Below, one piece after another: positions 1 to 5,443 of a DNA stretch of 5,443 nucleotides. Both the position numbers and the translations under genes were made by a program. Source of the stretch: an uncultured Bacteroidales bacterium (GTDB lineage: Bacteria > Bacteroidota > Bacteroidia > Bacteroidales > Bacteroidaceae); NCBI GenBank assembly GCA_937896105.1, contig CALBKR010000152.1, forward strand, positions 1 to 5,443. Reading direction: 5' to 3'. The notes beneath the pieces are model-generated. The model worked only from the letters and a program-made list of their open reading frames with translations. It made no database searches and had not been told where the DNA came from. Position 1 is the first letter of the stretch; the number at the start of each line of letters is the position of its first letter.

Positions 1-49
1 CGACCCCAACCTTGGCAAGGTTGTGCTCTACCAACTGAGCTATTTCCGC
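1..49 (-). tRNA. tRNA-Gly(GCC), 3' end cut off by the window edge
   Basis: Read on the minus strand from 49 to 1, this gives the 5' two-thirds of a canonical elongator tRNA. The acceptor 5' strand is GCGGAAA, followed by UA, then a D-arm with stem GCUC/GAGC and loop AGUUGGUA. After one A comes an anticodon arm with stem CAACC/GGUUG and loop UUGCCAA, so the anticodon is GCC and the tRNA decodes glycine GGC/GGU. The variable loop GGGUC and the first T-stem base follow, and then the window ends. The T-arm and acceptor 3' strand cannot be checked, so full integrity is an assumption. It is the downstream member of an array that includes two defective copies of its own 5' half (141-225 and 234-321), and it probably shares the promoter at 444-474. 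Confidence 0.9.
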
Positions 50-140
50 GTTTTTAACAAGCGAGATTTCCGGCTGTGCTCGTTGCGTGAAAGTAAACTT
101 TCCCACTCGCTTGCACGGAAATTCCGCGTTTCGCGAATTT
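50..140 (-). other. Spacer between tRNA-like unit B and tRNA-Gly, rich in inverted repeats
   Basis: This spacer carries several inverted repeats. CAAGCGAG at 58-65 pairs exactly with CTCGCTTG at 106-113. Inside that pair lies a small hairpin, GAAAG (89-93) with CTTTC (98-102). ATTTCCG (66-72) is the exact reverse complement of CGGAAAT (116-122), so the two long pairings interleave and could exclude each other or form a pseudoknot. No coding region is supported here. It probably acts as a processing spacer in the tRNA precursor; that role is inferred. Confidence 0.5.
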
Positions 141-225
141 GCTCTTTAGTATCACCTTCCCTTGCCAAGGTTGGAACCCTTATCTTTTACGGCAAGGTGT
201 GCTCTACCAACTGAGCTATTTCCGC
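141..225 (-). pseudogene. tRNA-Gly-like unit B: tRNA 5' half fused to an unrelated hairpin
   Basis: Read on the minus strand from 225, it starts with the acceptor 5' strand and D-arm of the neighbouring tRNA-Gly, identical except for one deleted A (CACACC instead of CACAACC), and runs through the anticodon GCC. It then departs completely: there is no anticodon 3' stem in place, no T-arm with TTCRA, and no acceptor 3' strand, so it cannot form a chargeable tRNA. The following segment can fold as CCTTGCC pairing with GGCAAGG, with a 9-nt bulge on one side and an inner AAGG/CCTT stem closing a 7-nt loop. It differs from unit A by three substitutions and one deletion over about 85 nt. It could be a decayed tRNA duplicate or a tRNA-derived small RNA. 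Confidence 0.65.
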
Positions 226-233
226 ATTATTTT

Positions 234-321
234 GTGCTCTTTAGTATCACCTTTCCTTGCCAAGGTTGAAACCCTTATCTTTTGCGGCAAGGTTGTGCTC
301 TACCAACTGAGCTATTTCCGC
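234..321 (-). pseudogene. tRNA-Gly-like unit A: tRNA 5' half fused to an unrelated hairpin
   Basis: The first 36 nt (321 down to 286) match the neighbouring tRNA-Gly exactly, from acceptor base 1 through anticodon base 36. The next 31 nt form a predicted hairpin: CCTTGCC with GGCAAGG, a bulge GCAAAAGAT, and an inner AAGG/CCTT stem around loop GTTTCAA. A tail of about 21 nt follows, ending in GAGCAC. No T-arm and no complement to the acceptor 5' strand are present, so ordinary charging is excluded. Unit B repeats the whole arrangement 96 bp further on. A second, imperfect anticodon-arm-like stretch with central GGC lies within the hairpin. A tandemly duplicated pseudo-tRNA is the conservative reading; an expressed structured RNA is possible because a strong promoter lies just upstream. 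Confidence 0.65.
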
Positions 322-437
322 ATTTTCAAAATGCGAGAATTTTCTGTTGCATTTGTTGCAAATAAGCAAATTCTCATCTGCCTATTCGAAAATTCCGCAA
401 ATTATTAAGCGATATTATCATTGTGCGTTTCGCTTAA
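322..437 (-). other. Leader of the tRNA-like array with three hairpins
   Basis: This is the stretch between the predicted transcription start and the first tRNA-like unit, about 116 nt long. In transcription order it holds an inverted repeat TTAAGCGA/TCGCTTAA (430-437 with 405-412) right at the predicted 5' end. Next is a longer interrupted stem, GAGAATTT/AAATTCTC (368-375 with 335-342), enclosing a short ATTTG/CAAAT stem (351-363). Last is a compact palindrome at 320-334 (GCATTT/AAATGC) that overlaps the first two bases of unit A. No convincing coding region lies here. The palindrome next to the mature 5' end may affect 5' processing; that is speculation. Confidence 0.5.
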
Positions 438-443
438 CGGGTG

Positions 444-474
444 CAAAGGTAGCACTATTTTTTTAAACCACAAA
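444..474 (-). promoter_or_regulatory. Bacteroidetes-type promoter for the tRNA array
   Basis: On the minus strand a TTTG element (471-474) is followed by exactly 19 bp and then TACCTTTG (444-451). This is a full match to the Bacteroidetes primary sigma factor consensus, TTTG with a 19-20 bp gap to TAnnTTTG. A/T tracts lie upstream of TTTG (about 475-500) and inside the spacer. Transcription should start near 437 and run through both tRNA-like units into tRNA-Gly. Confidence 0.8.
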
Positions 475-536
475 AAAAACAGATATTTTTTTTACAAGAA
501 AGATTGACTAACGCCCAAAAAGCATAAAACGCACCC
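475..536. other. A/T-rich intergenic stretch after the HD gene
   Basis: This lies between the stop of the HD-domain gene and the tRNA-array promoter. It is dominated by A/T homopolymer runs on both strands. I see no hairpin followed by a T-run that would make a convincing intrinsic terminator for the upstream operon, so read-through into the tRNA array is possible. Confidence 0.4.
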
Positions 537-1148
537 CTACTGCTGAAGCCCCAATTTCTTCAACCGCGATGAAATCGCGCCGGGCTTACGTTGGAAATGC
601 TGCGACAACTCTTCCAATGATGCACCACCGTTCCACAGTGCCGTCAACTCCGCATCGTCAGCATCGTTCCACGGCGTGTAGGCATTGGGGAACTCCTGCC
701 GGCACGCATAAACAGAATATCGGGGTTCACCTATCAGCTGCTTGTATGCCTTGAGATACTTCTTCAAGCGCTTAACATCCTTGTCCGATATATATGGCAG
801 GCGACGGATATCCATATTATCCGTCAAGTCATTCAGTTTTACAGCCACTGCAAGAGGATTCTTTTTCACACGCGCAATGAATCTGTCATACGGTTCACTG
901 TCGGATAGTTTAGTGACACAGCGCAACGCCTCGATTATATCACTCGTGAACCCCTCGGCCTCGAGCCTTTCGAATGTCCAGTCACTATCTTCCACAACAT
1001 CGTGCAACACGCCGACTATCTTCTCCTCAAGGGACTTTCCGGCAGCCATAACACGCAAGGGATGCGTGATATAATCGCAACCGTTCTTGTCGAACTGTCC
1101 ACGATGCGCCTCGGTCGCAATCTCTATAGCCCTCTCAAGCGTACTCAT
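537..1148 (-). CDS. Small HD-domain (p)ppGpp-hydrolase-like protein with C-terminal HTH-like tail
   Basis: A 203-residue protein. Residues 1 to about 140 resemble the hydrolase domain of RelA/SpoT proteins and the stand-alone small alarmone hydrolases (MESH1-like, HD_4 group). The metal ligands expected from SpoT/Rel structures are visible: H29 (ITHP), H49-D50 (LHDVVED, with E53-D54), and D107 in KLNDLTDNM, which replaces KLADRLHNM. No synthetase domain is present, so removal of the 3'-pyrophosphate from (p)ppGpp, or a related phosphohydrolase reaction, is the likely role; the substrate is inferred. Residues 157-203 (W160, then LEELSQHFQRKPGAISSRLKKLGL) look like a Myb/SANT-like helix-turn-helix, unusual for a MESH1-type enzyme. 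The ATG lies 9 bp after the nspC stop, so the gene is probably the last of the helicase-nspC operon. No strong Shine-Dalgarno sequence is seen. Confidence 0.85.
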   Translation of the reverse strand: MSTLERAIEIATEAHRGQFDKNGCDYITHPLRVMAAGKSLEEKIVGVLHDVVEDSDWTFERLEAEGFTSDIIEALRCVTKLSDSEPYDRFIARVKKNPLAVAVKLNDLTDNMDIRRLPYISDKDVKRLKKYLKAYKQLIGEPRYSVYACRQEFPNAYTPWNDADDAELTALWNGGASLEELSQHFQRKPGAISSRLKKLGLQQ

Positions 1149-1157
1149 ACCCGAATC

Positions 1158-2333
1158 TCAACACATTCTGTCGCGGTAATCCTCGTACCCGAACACCTTG
1201 TACATCTCAAACTCGCCATCCTCGCGCAAGAGAGCAATGCTCGGGTGCGATATTCCATTGAACATATTTGTCTTTACAGTAGTATAGTGTATCATATCCT
1301 CGAACACCACCCTGTCACCTATTTTCAGCGGCTGCGGGAATTTCCAGCTGCCCATATAGTCACCGCTAAGACAGCTGTTTCCGCCAAGACGGTATATATT
1401 CTCTTCGAAAGGAGCACCCTTCACGGCATCGGCATCAAGAGATTCGGCACCTGTCACTGTGGGCTGGTAAGGCATCTCAAGACAATCGGGCATATGACAG
1501 GTAAAGCTGACATTGAGAATGGCAGTGCGTATACCACGGCTCTCGACAATATCGACCACCTCGGATACCAACGAGCCTGTCTGCCAAGCAAAAGCAGAGC
1601 CAGGTTCAAGTATCACCTTGAGATTCGGATAACGGCTGCGCAATCCTTTGAGCAGGCCGATAAGATGCTCCACATCGTAATCCTTGCGTGTCATCAGGTG
1701 ACCGCCGCCAAGGTTCAGCCATTTGATTTTAGGCAACCAACGGCCGAATTTCTCCTCGATATGCACTAAAGTGTTCTCCAAAGCATAGGAGCTTGACTCG
1801 CAATGGCAATGGCAATGAAAGCCCTCGATGCCGGCCGGCAGTTCACTTGGCAACAGGTCGGCAGTGACACCGAATCGGCTACCGGGAGCACACGGATTAT
1901 AGAGTTCGGTCTCAATCTCGGAATATTCGGGGTTGATGCGTATACCGCACGAAATAGCGTGACCGGCCTCTTTTGTAAGCGGATAGAAACGCTCATACTG
2001 CGAGAGCGAATTGAATGATATGTGGCTGCTGCAACGCATCATCTCACCGAACTCATCCATCGTATATGCCGGAGAGAAGGCGTGAGCCCTGCTGCCGAAC
2101 TCCTCGAAAGCGAGACGTGCCTCGTGGATGGAGCTTGCCGTAACCGAACTGATGTACTCGCGAAAGATTGGGAAACTCTTCCACAGGGCAAATGCCTTGA
2201 AGGCGAGTATTATCTCCACGCCGGCCTCGCTTGCCACACGGCTTATCAGCGAAAGGTTACGGCGCAACAATTTCTCCTCCATCACATAACAGGGCGATGG
2301 CACCTTATCTATCATATCGTTTACCTTATACAT
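1158..2333 (-). CDS. nspC: Carboxynorspermidine/carboxyspermidine decarboxylase
   Basis: A 391-residue PLP-dependent decarboxylase of the alanine racemase/ornithine-DAP decarboxylase fold (fold type III). It decarboxylates carboxynorspermidine or carboxyspermidine to norspermidine or spermidine in the cytoplasm, the last step of the aspartate-semialdehyde-dependent polyamine route used by Bacteroidetes, Vibrio and Campylobacter. Visible motifs: the PLP lysine K46 in LAFKAFALW; HCHCES at 173-180; the phosphate-binding glycines NLGGGH (207-212); EPG (243-245); and a C-terminal GGNSCLSGD (318-325) with C321 and D325, the expected active-site residues contributed across the dimer. Length is normal for the family. 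The partner dehydrogenase (CASDH) is not in the window. The start codon overlaps the helicase stop by one base (TAATG), indicating translational coupling. M7 is an alternative start. Confidence 0.93.
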   Translation of the reverse strand: MYKVNDMIDKVPSPCYVMEEKLLRRNLSLISRVASEAGVEIILAFKAFALWKSFPIFREYISSVTASSIHEARLAFEEFGSRAHAFSPAYTMDEFGEMMRCSSHISFNSLSQYERFYPLTKEAGHAISCGIRINPEYSEIETELYNPCAPGSRFGVTADLLPSELPAGIEGFHCHCHCESSSYALENTLVHIEEKFGRWLPKIKWLNLGGGHLMTRKDYDVEHLIGLLKGLRSRYPNLKVILEPGSAFAWQTGSLVSEVVDIVESRGIRTAILNVSFTCHMPDCLEMPYQPTVTGAESLDADAVKGAPFEENIYRLGGNSCLSGDYMGSWKFPQPLKIGDRVVFEDMIHYTTVKTNMFNGISHPSIALLREDGEFEMYKVFGYEDYRDRMC

Positions 2334-4774
2334 TATCCTATGATTTTTAATTTTGCAAATTTAAGCAGCAGGGTCTTCACGCCTGCATTCTGGAACTTAA
2401 TTGTAGCCTTTGCGTTCTCGCCGGCGCCCTCGGTCGACTGTACCTCGCCCACGCCGAAACGGTCGTGCTGCACTATCATCCCAATGCCCAGCCTCGGCTG
2501 CGCACTACCCGAAGCACCGCTGCTGTATCGCTGTACATCCGACACGCGGTAAAGATTGGACGGCCTTGGAGCCGGTGACGGGGCAGGCTCCACGCGTCTG
2601 CCCGGTGCGTCACTGCTTTGCTGCTGCGCAGCACGGCCTGCGGCCGGCATACTGTCAAACCCGCTACGGCGCCACTGTTGCTGTTCACCGGCCTGCCGTT
2701 GCCCATAGCTGCTACCCTGGGCCGCACGCCTTGTGCCATAGTTGCTGTTCGTGCTGCCGAATAGACCTCCCGAGCGGAACGGCTGCTGCTGACGGGGCTG
2801 CAATGCAGCCCCACGCATAACCATATAAGCAGGATTTATCTCTTTGAGGAAACAGCTTGGCTCGCAGAATCCGAACTGGCCATATTTATAACGGCTCTTG
2901 GCAAACGACAGGATACAATGGTCCTTTGCGCGCGTTATCGCAACATAGAGCAGACGGCGCTCCTCCTCCATCTCACGCAGCGACTCACGGGCACACTGAT
3001 TGGGAAACAAATCCTCCTCGAGCCCCACGATGAACACCGTGCGGAACTCAAGACCCTTTGCCGAGTGCACAGTCATCAATGTTATGCGCTCTCCGTCGCC
3101 ATCATCATTGCTGTCGAGGTCGGACATCAGCGACACCTCGGAGAGGAAATCTGTAAGAGCGACGTGCTCGTTACCCTCCTCAAGATGCATATCGACAAAA
3201 TCCTGTATGGCAGCCATCAAGGCATCAAGGTTCTCCTGCCTTGCCTTGCCCTCGACACTCATATCGCGATAGAGGTCATCGCGCACACCGCTCTCATTCA
3301 CCACGGCACGCGCCACCTCCACAGCATCCTTCTCGGCAGCAAGCTGCGAGAAACGCTCTATCATACCGGCAAAAGCCTGCAGCTTTGCCATTGTTCCCCG
3401 GTTCACATCAAGACCACCAGCCAACGGGTCGGCAAGAACCTGCCACAAGCTCATCGAACGCTCCACAGCCAAATCCTTCACCTTCTGCACCGTCTTGTCG
3501 CCAATGCCGCGCGCCGGGTAGTTTATTATTCGTTTGAAAGCCTCCTCGTCGTCCTTGTTACAAATAAGACGGAAATAGGCTATCACATCCTTCACCTCCT
3601 TGCGTTGGTAGAATGACAGACCGCCATATATGCGGTACGGGAACGCCCTGCGCCTGAAAGCCTCCTCAAAGACACGCGACTGGGCGTTAGTGCGGTAAAG
3701 TACCGCAAAGTCGCTGAACCCAAGCCCTTCGCTGCGACGCAGCCCGGCAATCTTGTTCGCCACAATCTCCACCTCCTCGAGGTCGGAGTATGCAGGGTAA
3801 AGCTCGAGCGGCTCGCCATCGCCACGCTCCGAAAAAACATTCTTCTTTATCTGCTCGCTGTTCCTTGCTATAAGGCTGTTGGCAGCATTTACAATCATCC
3901 TTGTAGAGCGGTAGTTCTGCTCCAGCTTGAATATCCGCGCACCACCATAACGCTCGGCAAAACCAAGTATATTGCCAATGTTCGCACCACGGAAAGAGTA
4001 GATACTCTGCGCATCGTCGCCCACAACGCATATCGCCTTGCGCTCCTGCGTCAGCTGCCACACGATGCAGCCCTGCACATAGTTCGTGTCCTGGAACTCA
4101 TCGACGAGAACATACCTGAAGCGGTCGACATACTGCCGCAGCACATCGGGGAAATCACTGAACAGGCGGTACGTATTCACCAGCAGGTCATCGAAATCCA
4201 TTGCGTTCGCCAGACGGCAACGCTCGGCATACCTTTTATATATCTCGTATACAGCCGGGATACGCGCCTTGTTGTCGTCACTGCGCAGGCCACGGTCATT
4301 TTCGTAATCGGACGGAGAGATAAGGTTGCCCTTTGCAGCCGATATGCGCTCGGCAACAGCATTGGGCTTGTAGACCTTGTCATCGAGCTGCATATCCTTT
4401 ATGATACTCTTCACAAGGCTGCGCGAATCGCTCTGGTCATATATAGTGAACTGCGGGCCATAACCGATGTGGTGAGCCTCACGGCGCAATATCTTCGAGA
4501 ACACAGAGTGGAAGGTTCCCATCCACAGCATAGAAGCAGCCCTTGCGCCGACACGCGCCGCAATACGCTCCTTCATCTCATTTGCAGCCTTGTTGGTAAA
4601 GGTGAGCGCAAGTATCGACCAAGGCTCGAAACCATTCTCAAGCAGATAGGCTATCTTGTATGTAAGCACACGCGTCTTGCCCGACCCTGCACCGGCAATA
4701 ACCAGCGAAGGCCCGTCAAGATACCGCACAGCATCGAGCTGTGCCCCGTTCAGTTCATCCTCGTAATTTATCAT
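2333..4774 (-). CDS. uvrD: ATP-dependent DNA helicase, UvrD/PcrA type (SF1A)
   Basis: A 3'-5' superfamily 1A helicase acting in nucleotide excision repair, mismatch repair and conflict clearance. From the ATG at 4774 it has 813 residues; an in-frame ATG at 4858 would add 28 (numbering below uses that longer form). Motifs: Q motif LNGAQ (36-40), Walker A AGAGSGKT (55-62), Ia LTFTNKAANEM (85-95), Walker B DEFQD (253-257), III GDDAQSIYSFRGA (280-292), IV QNYRS (314-318), V TVHSAKGLEF (596-605), VI ERRLLYVAITRAK (633-645). A low-complexity Q/S/G/R-rich linker spans about 683-767, then a Tudor-like C-terminal domain (about 790-841, IGMIVQHDRFGVGEV) that binds RNA polymerase in PcrA/UvrD. The later start is preferred: similarity to family members begins there, the 28-residue extension shows no motif, and a candidate promoter lies inside that extension. 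First gene of an apparent operon with nspC. Confidence 0.93.
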   Translation of the reverse strand: MINYEDELNGAQLDAVRYLDGPSLVIAGAGSGKTRVLTYKIAYLLENGFEPWSILALTFTNKAANEMKERIAARVGARAASMLWMGTFHSVFSKILRREAHHIGYGPQFTIYDQSDSRSLVKSIIKDMQLDDKVYKPNAVAERISAAKGNLISPSDYENDRGLRSDDNKARIPAVYEIYKRYAERCRLANAMDFDDLLVNTYRLFSDFPDVLRQYVDRFRYVLVDEFQDTNYVQGCIVWQLTQERKAICVVGDDAQSIYSFRGANIGNILGFAERYGGARIFKLEQNYRSTRMIVNAANSLIARNSEQIKKNVFSERGDGEPLELYPAYSDLEEVEIVANKIAGLRRSEGLGFSDFAVLYRTNAQSRVFEEAFRRRAFPYRIYGGLSFYQRKEVKDVIAYFRLICNKDDEEAFKRIINYPARGIGDKTVQKVKDLAVERSMSLWQVLADPLAGGLDVNRGTMAKLQAFAGMIERFSQLAAEKDAVEVARAVVNESGVRDDLYRDMSVEGKARQENLDALMAAIQDFVDMHLEEGNEHVALTDFLSEVSLMSDLDSNDDGDGERITLMTVHSAKGLEFRTVFIVGLEEDLFPNQCARESLREMEEERRLLYVAITRAKDHCILSFAKSRYKYGQFGFCEPSCFLKEINPAYMVMRGAALQPRQQQPFRSGGLFGSTNSNYGTRRAAQGSSYGQRQAGEQQQWRRSGFDSMPAAGRAAQQQSSDAPGRRVEPAPSPAPRPSNLYRVSDVQRYSSGASGSAQPRLGIGMIVQHDRFGVGEVQSTEGAGENAKATIKFQNAGVKTLLLKFAKLKIIG

Positions 4775-4808
4775 ATATACATATTGCCTTGCAACGGCAA
4801 ACCATTTG

Positions 4809-4840
4809 CGAAGATATGCAAAATCCGTCACATATCCGAA
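4809..4840 (-). promoter_or_regulatory. Candidate promoter for uvrD-nspC-HD operon
   Basis: On the minus strand TTCG (4837-4840), a 20-bp gap and TATCTTCG (4809-4816) each miss the Bacteroidetes promoter consensus (TTTG, TAnnTTTG) by one base, with correct spacing. Transcription would begin near 4802, leaving a leader of about 28 nt before the ATG at 4774. The match is imperfect, so this is tentative. The TTCG box is half of an 11-bp palindrome (4836-4846, CCGAA-C-TTCGG) that could be an operator. Confidence 0.4.
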
Positions 4841-4890
4841 CTTCGGCAAGGCAAACATTGTTTAGCTTATGAACTAATAACCGAACAGCA

Positions 4891-5443
4891 ATGAGTACAT
4901 ACATTAAAACAACCCACACAGGTTTCCAAATGCCTGTGCTTCTCTACCCCGCCGGTGCACTTGCCCCTGTGATAAGCCAGGCGACAATCGAGTGCCACTA
5001 CGGCAAGCACCTGCAGACCTATATCGACAACCTCAACAAACTTGTTGCCGACACCGAATACGACGGATACACCCTTCGCGAGATTGTAGAGCAAGCCCCT
5101 CCCGGACCTCTTTTCAACAACGCCGGACAAGTTCTGAACCACTCGCTCTACTTCGAGCAGTTCACCCCCACCCCACCCGGCAACAACCGCCCTAGCGGCA
5201 ACCTCAAGGAGTTCATCCATTTCGATTTCGGCAATTTCGACAACCTGAAGAAGCGAATGGAAGAGGCTGCCGCATCGCTTTTCGGCAGCGGATGGGTGTG
5301 GCTGGTACAGGAGGAGAGCGGCAAGCTCTCGGTCATAAACTGCTACAATGGCGACAACCCCATACACCGGCGTATGACACCCCTCTATGGCATCGATGTT
5401 TGGGAGCACGCCTACTACCTCGACTACCAGAACCGCCGTGCCG
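4891..5443 (+). CDS. sodB: Fe/Mn superoxide dismutase, 3' end beyond the window
   Basis: The reading frame is open from ATG 4891 to the window edge (184 codons seen); family members are about 190-200 residues, so only the C-terminal tip is missing. It dismutates superoxide to oxygen and hydrogen peroxide in the cytoplasm, an oxygen defence in anaerobes. The four metal ligands are H36 (CHYGKH), H84 (GQVLNHSLYF), D169 and H173 (DVWEHAYYLDYQNRR). The N-terminal and C-terminal Sod domains are both recognisable, with FGSGWVWLV at 131-139. Q80 beside the second ligand is the Fe-SOD-type position; L82 and G167 match residues reported to allow use of either metal in the Porphyromonas gingivalis enzyme. 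No signal peptide is seen. It is transcribed divergently from uvrD. The leader has no clear Shine-Dalgarno sequence, and I could not identify its promoter with confidence. Confidence 0.95.
   Translation, partial: MSTYIKTTHTGFQMPVLLYPAGALAPVISQATIECHYGKHLQTYIDNLNKLVADTEYDGYTLREIVEQAPPGPLFNNAGQVLNHSLYFEQFTPTPPGNNRPSGNLKEFIHFDFGNFDNLKKRMEEAAASLFGSGWVWLVQEESGKLSVINCYNGDNPIHRRMTPLYGIDVWEHAYYLDYQNRRA

Noticed and set aside
1..321. CRISPR-like array, because a 35-36-bp sequence occurs three times
   Set aside because: The repeat is the tRNA-Gly 5' half, spacing is uneven (96 and 176 bp), two of the 'spacers' are partly identical, and no cas gene is present.
234..321. tRNA gene interrupted by an intron after the anticodon
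   Set aside because: No 3' half (anticodon 3' stem, T-arm, acceptor complement) follows before the next unit begins, so there is nothing to splice to.
23..408. Two overlapping short plus-strand reading frames (23-214 and 139-408)
   Set aside because: They run antisense through the tRNA-Gly and the tRNA-like units, and their repeated peptide (YQLSYFRI) is simply the translated reverse complement of the tRNA 5' half.
1002..1769. 255-codon plus-strand open frame
   Set aside because: It is antisense to nspC and the HD gene, whose frames hold complete, recognisable protein families; the antisense peptide shows no known motif.
2918..3616. 232-codon plus-strand open frame
   Set aside because: It is fully antisense to the conserved helicase core and is explained by that gene's codon composition.
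4863..4870. TAGCTTAT as a -7 box for sod
   Set aside because: It misses the consensus at two of the six fixed positions, and the only TTTG-like box upstream (TTCG at 4842) is 17 bp away, outside the usual 19-20 bp spacing.
4870..4878. Two-codon open frame ATG-AAC-TAA before sod as a regulatory minimal upstream ORF
   Set aside because: It is too short to distinguish from chance and no ribosome binding signal accompanies it.
4867..5409. 180-codon minus-strand open frame
   Set aside because: It is antisense to the superoxide dismutase gene, which has all four metal ligands and family-wide similarity.

Overview
The window looks like a chromosomal housekeeping segment from a Bacteroidales bacterium. 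Three things point there. A promoter upstream of the tRNA region fits the Bacteroidetes consensus (TTTG, 19-bp gap, TAnnTTTG). Starts lack strong Shine-Dalgarno sequences. The proteins (carboxy(nor)spermidine decarboxylase, UvrD/PcrA with a long glutamine-rich linker, and a superoxide dismutase closely resembling the Porphyromonas gingivalis/Bacteroides enzymes) have that character. The genus cannot be resolved from this sequence alone.

Layout. Positions 1-49 (minus strand) hold the 5' two-thirds of a tRNA-Gly(GCC), cut by the window edge. Upstream of it in the transcription direction lie two nearly identical units (141-225 and 234-321). Each begins with a perfect or near-perfect copy of the first 36 nt of that tRNA, ending exactly after the anticodon, and then switches to an unrelated conserved hairpin and tail. 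A strong promoter (444-474) and a hairpin-rich leader precede them, so the array is probably transcribed as one RNA: leader, tRNA-like unit A, unit B, spacer, tRNA-Gly. This is the least ordinary part of the window.

Positions 537-4774 hold three tightly packed minus-strand genes, in transcription order: a UvrD/PcrA-type helicase, then nspC (start and stop codons share one base), then a small HD-domain (p)ppGpp-hydrolase-like protein 9 bp downstream. The HD protein carries an extra C-terminal helix-turn-helix-like segment. The three genes look co-transcribed and translationally linked, although their functions (DNA repair, polyamine synthesis, alarmone or nucleotide hydrolysis) are not one pathway.

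From 4891 to the right edge a plus-strand iron/manganese superoxide dismutase gene starts, divergent from the helicase and truncated at the window end. The residues that set metal use in the P. gingivalis enzyme are matched, suggesting a cambialistic enzyme. The 116-bp divergent gap (4775-4890) holds a plausible but imperfect helicase promoter, which supports an internal start for the helicase at 4774.
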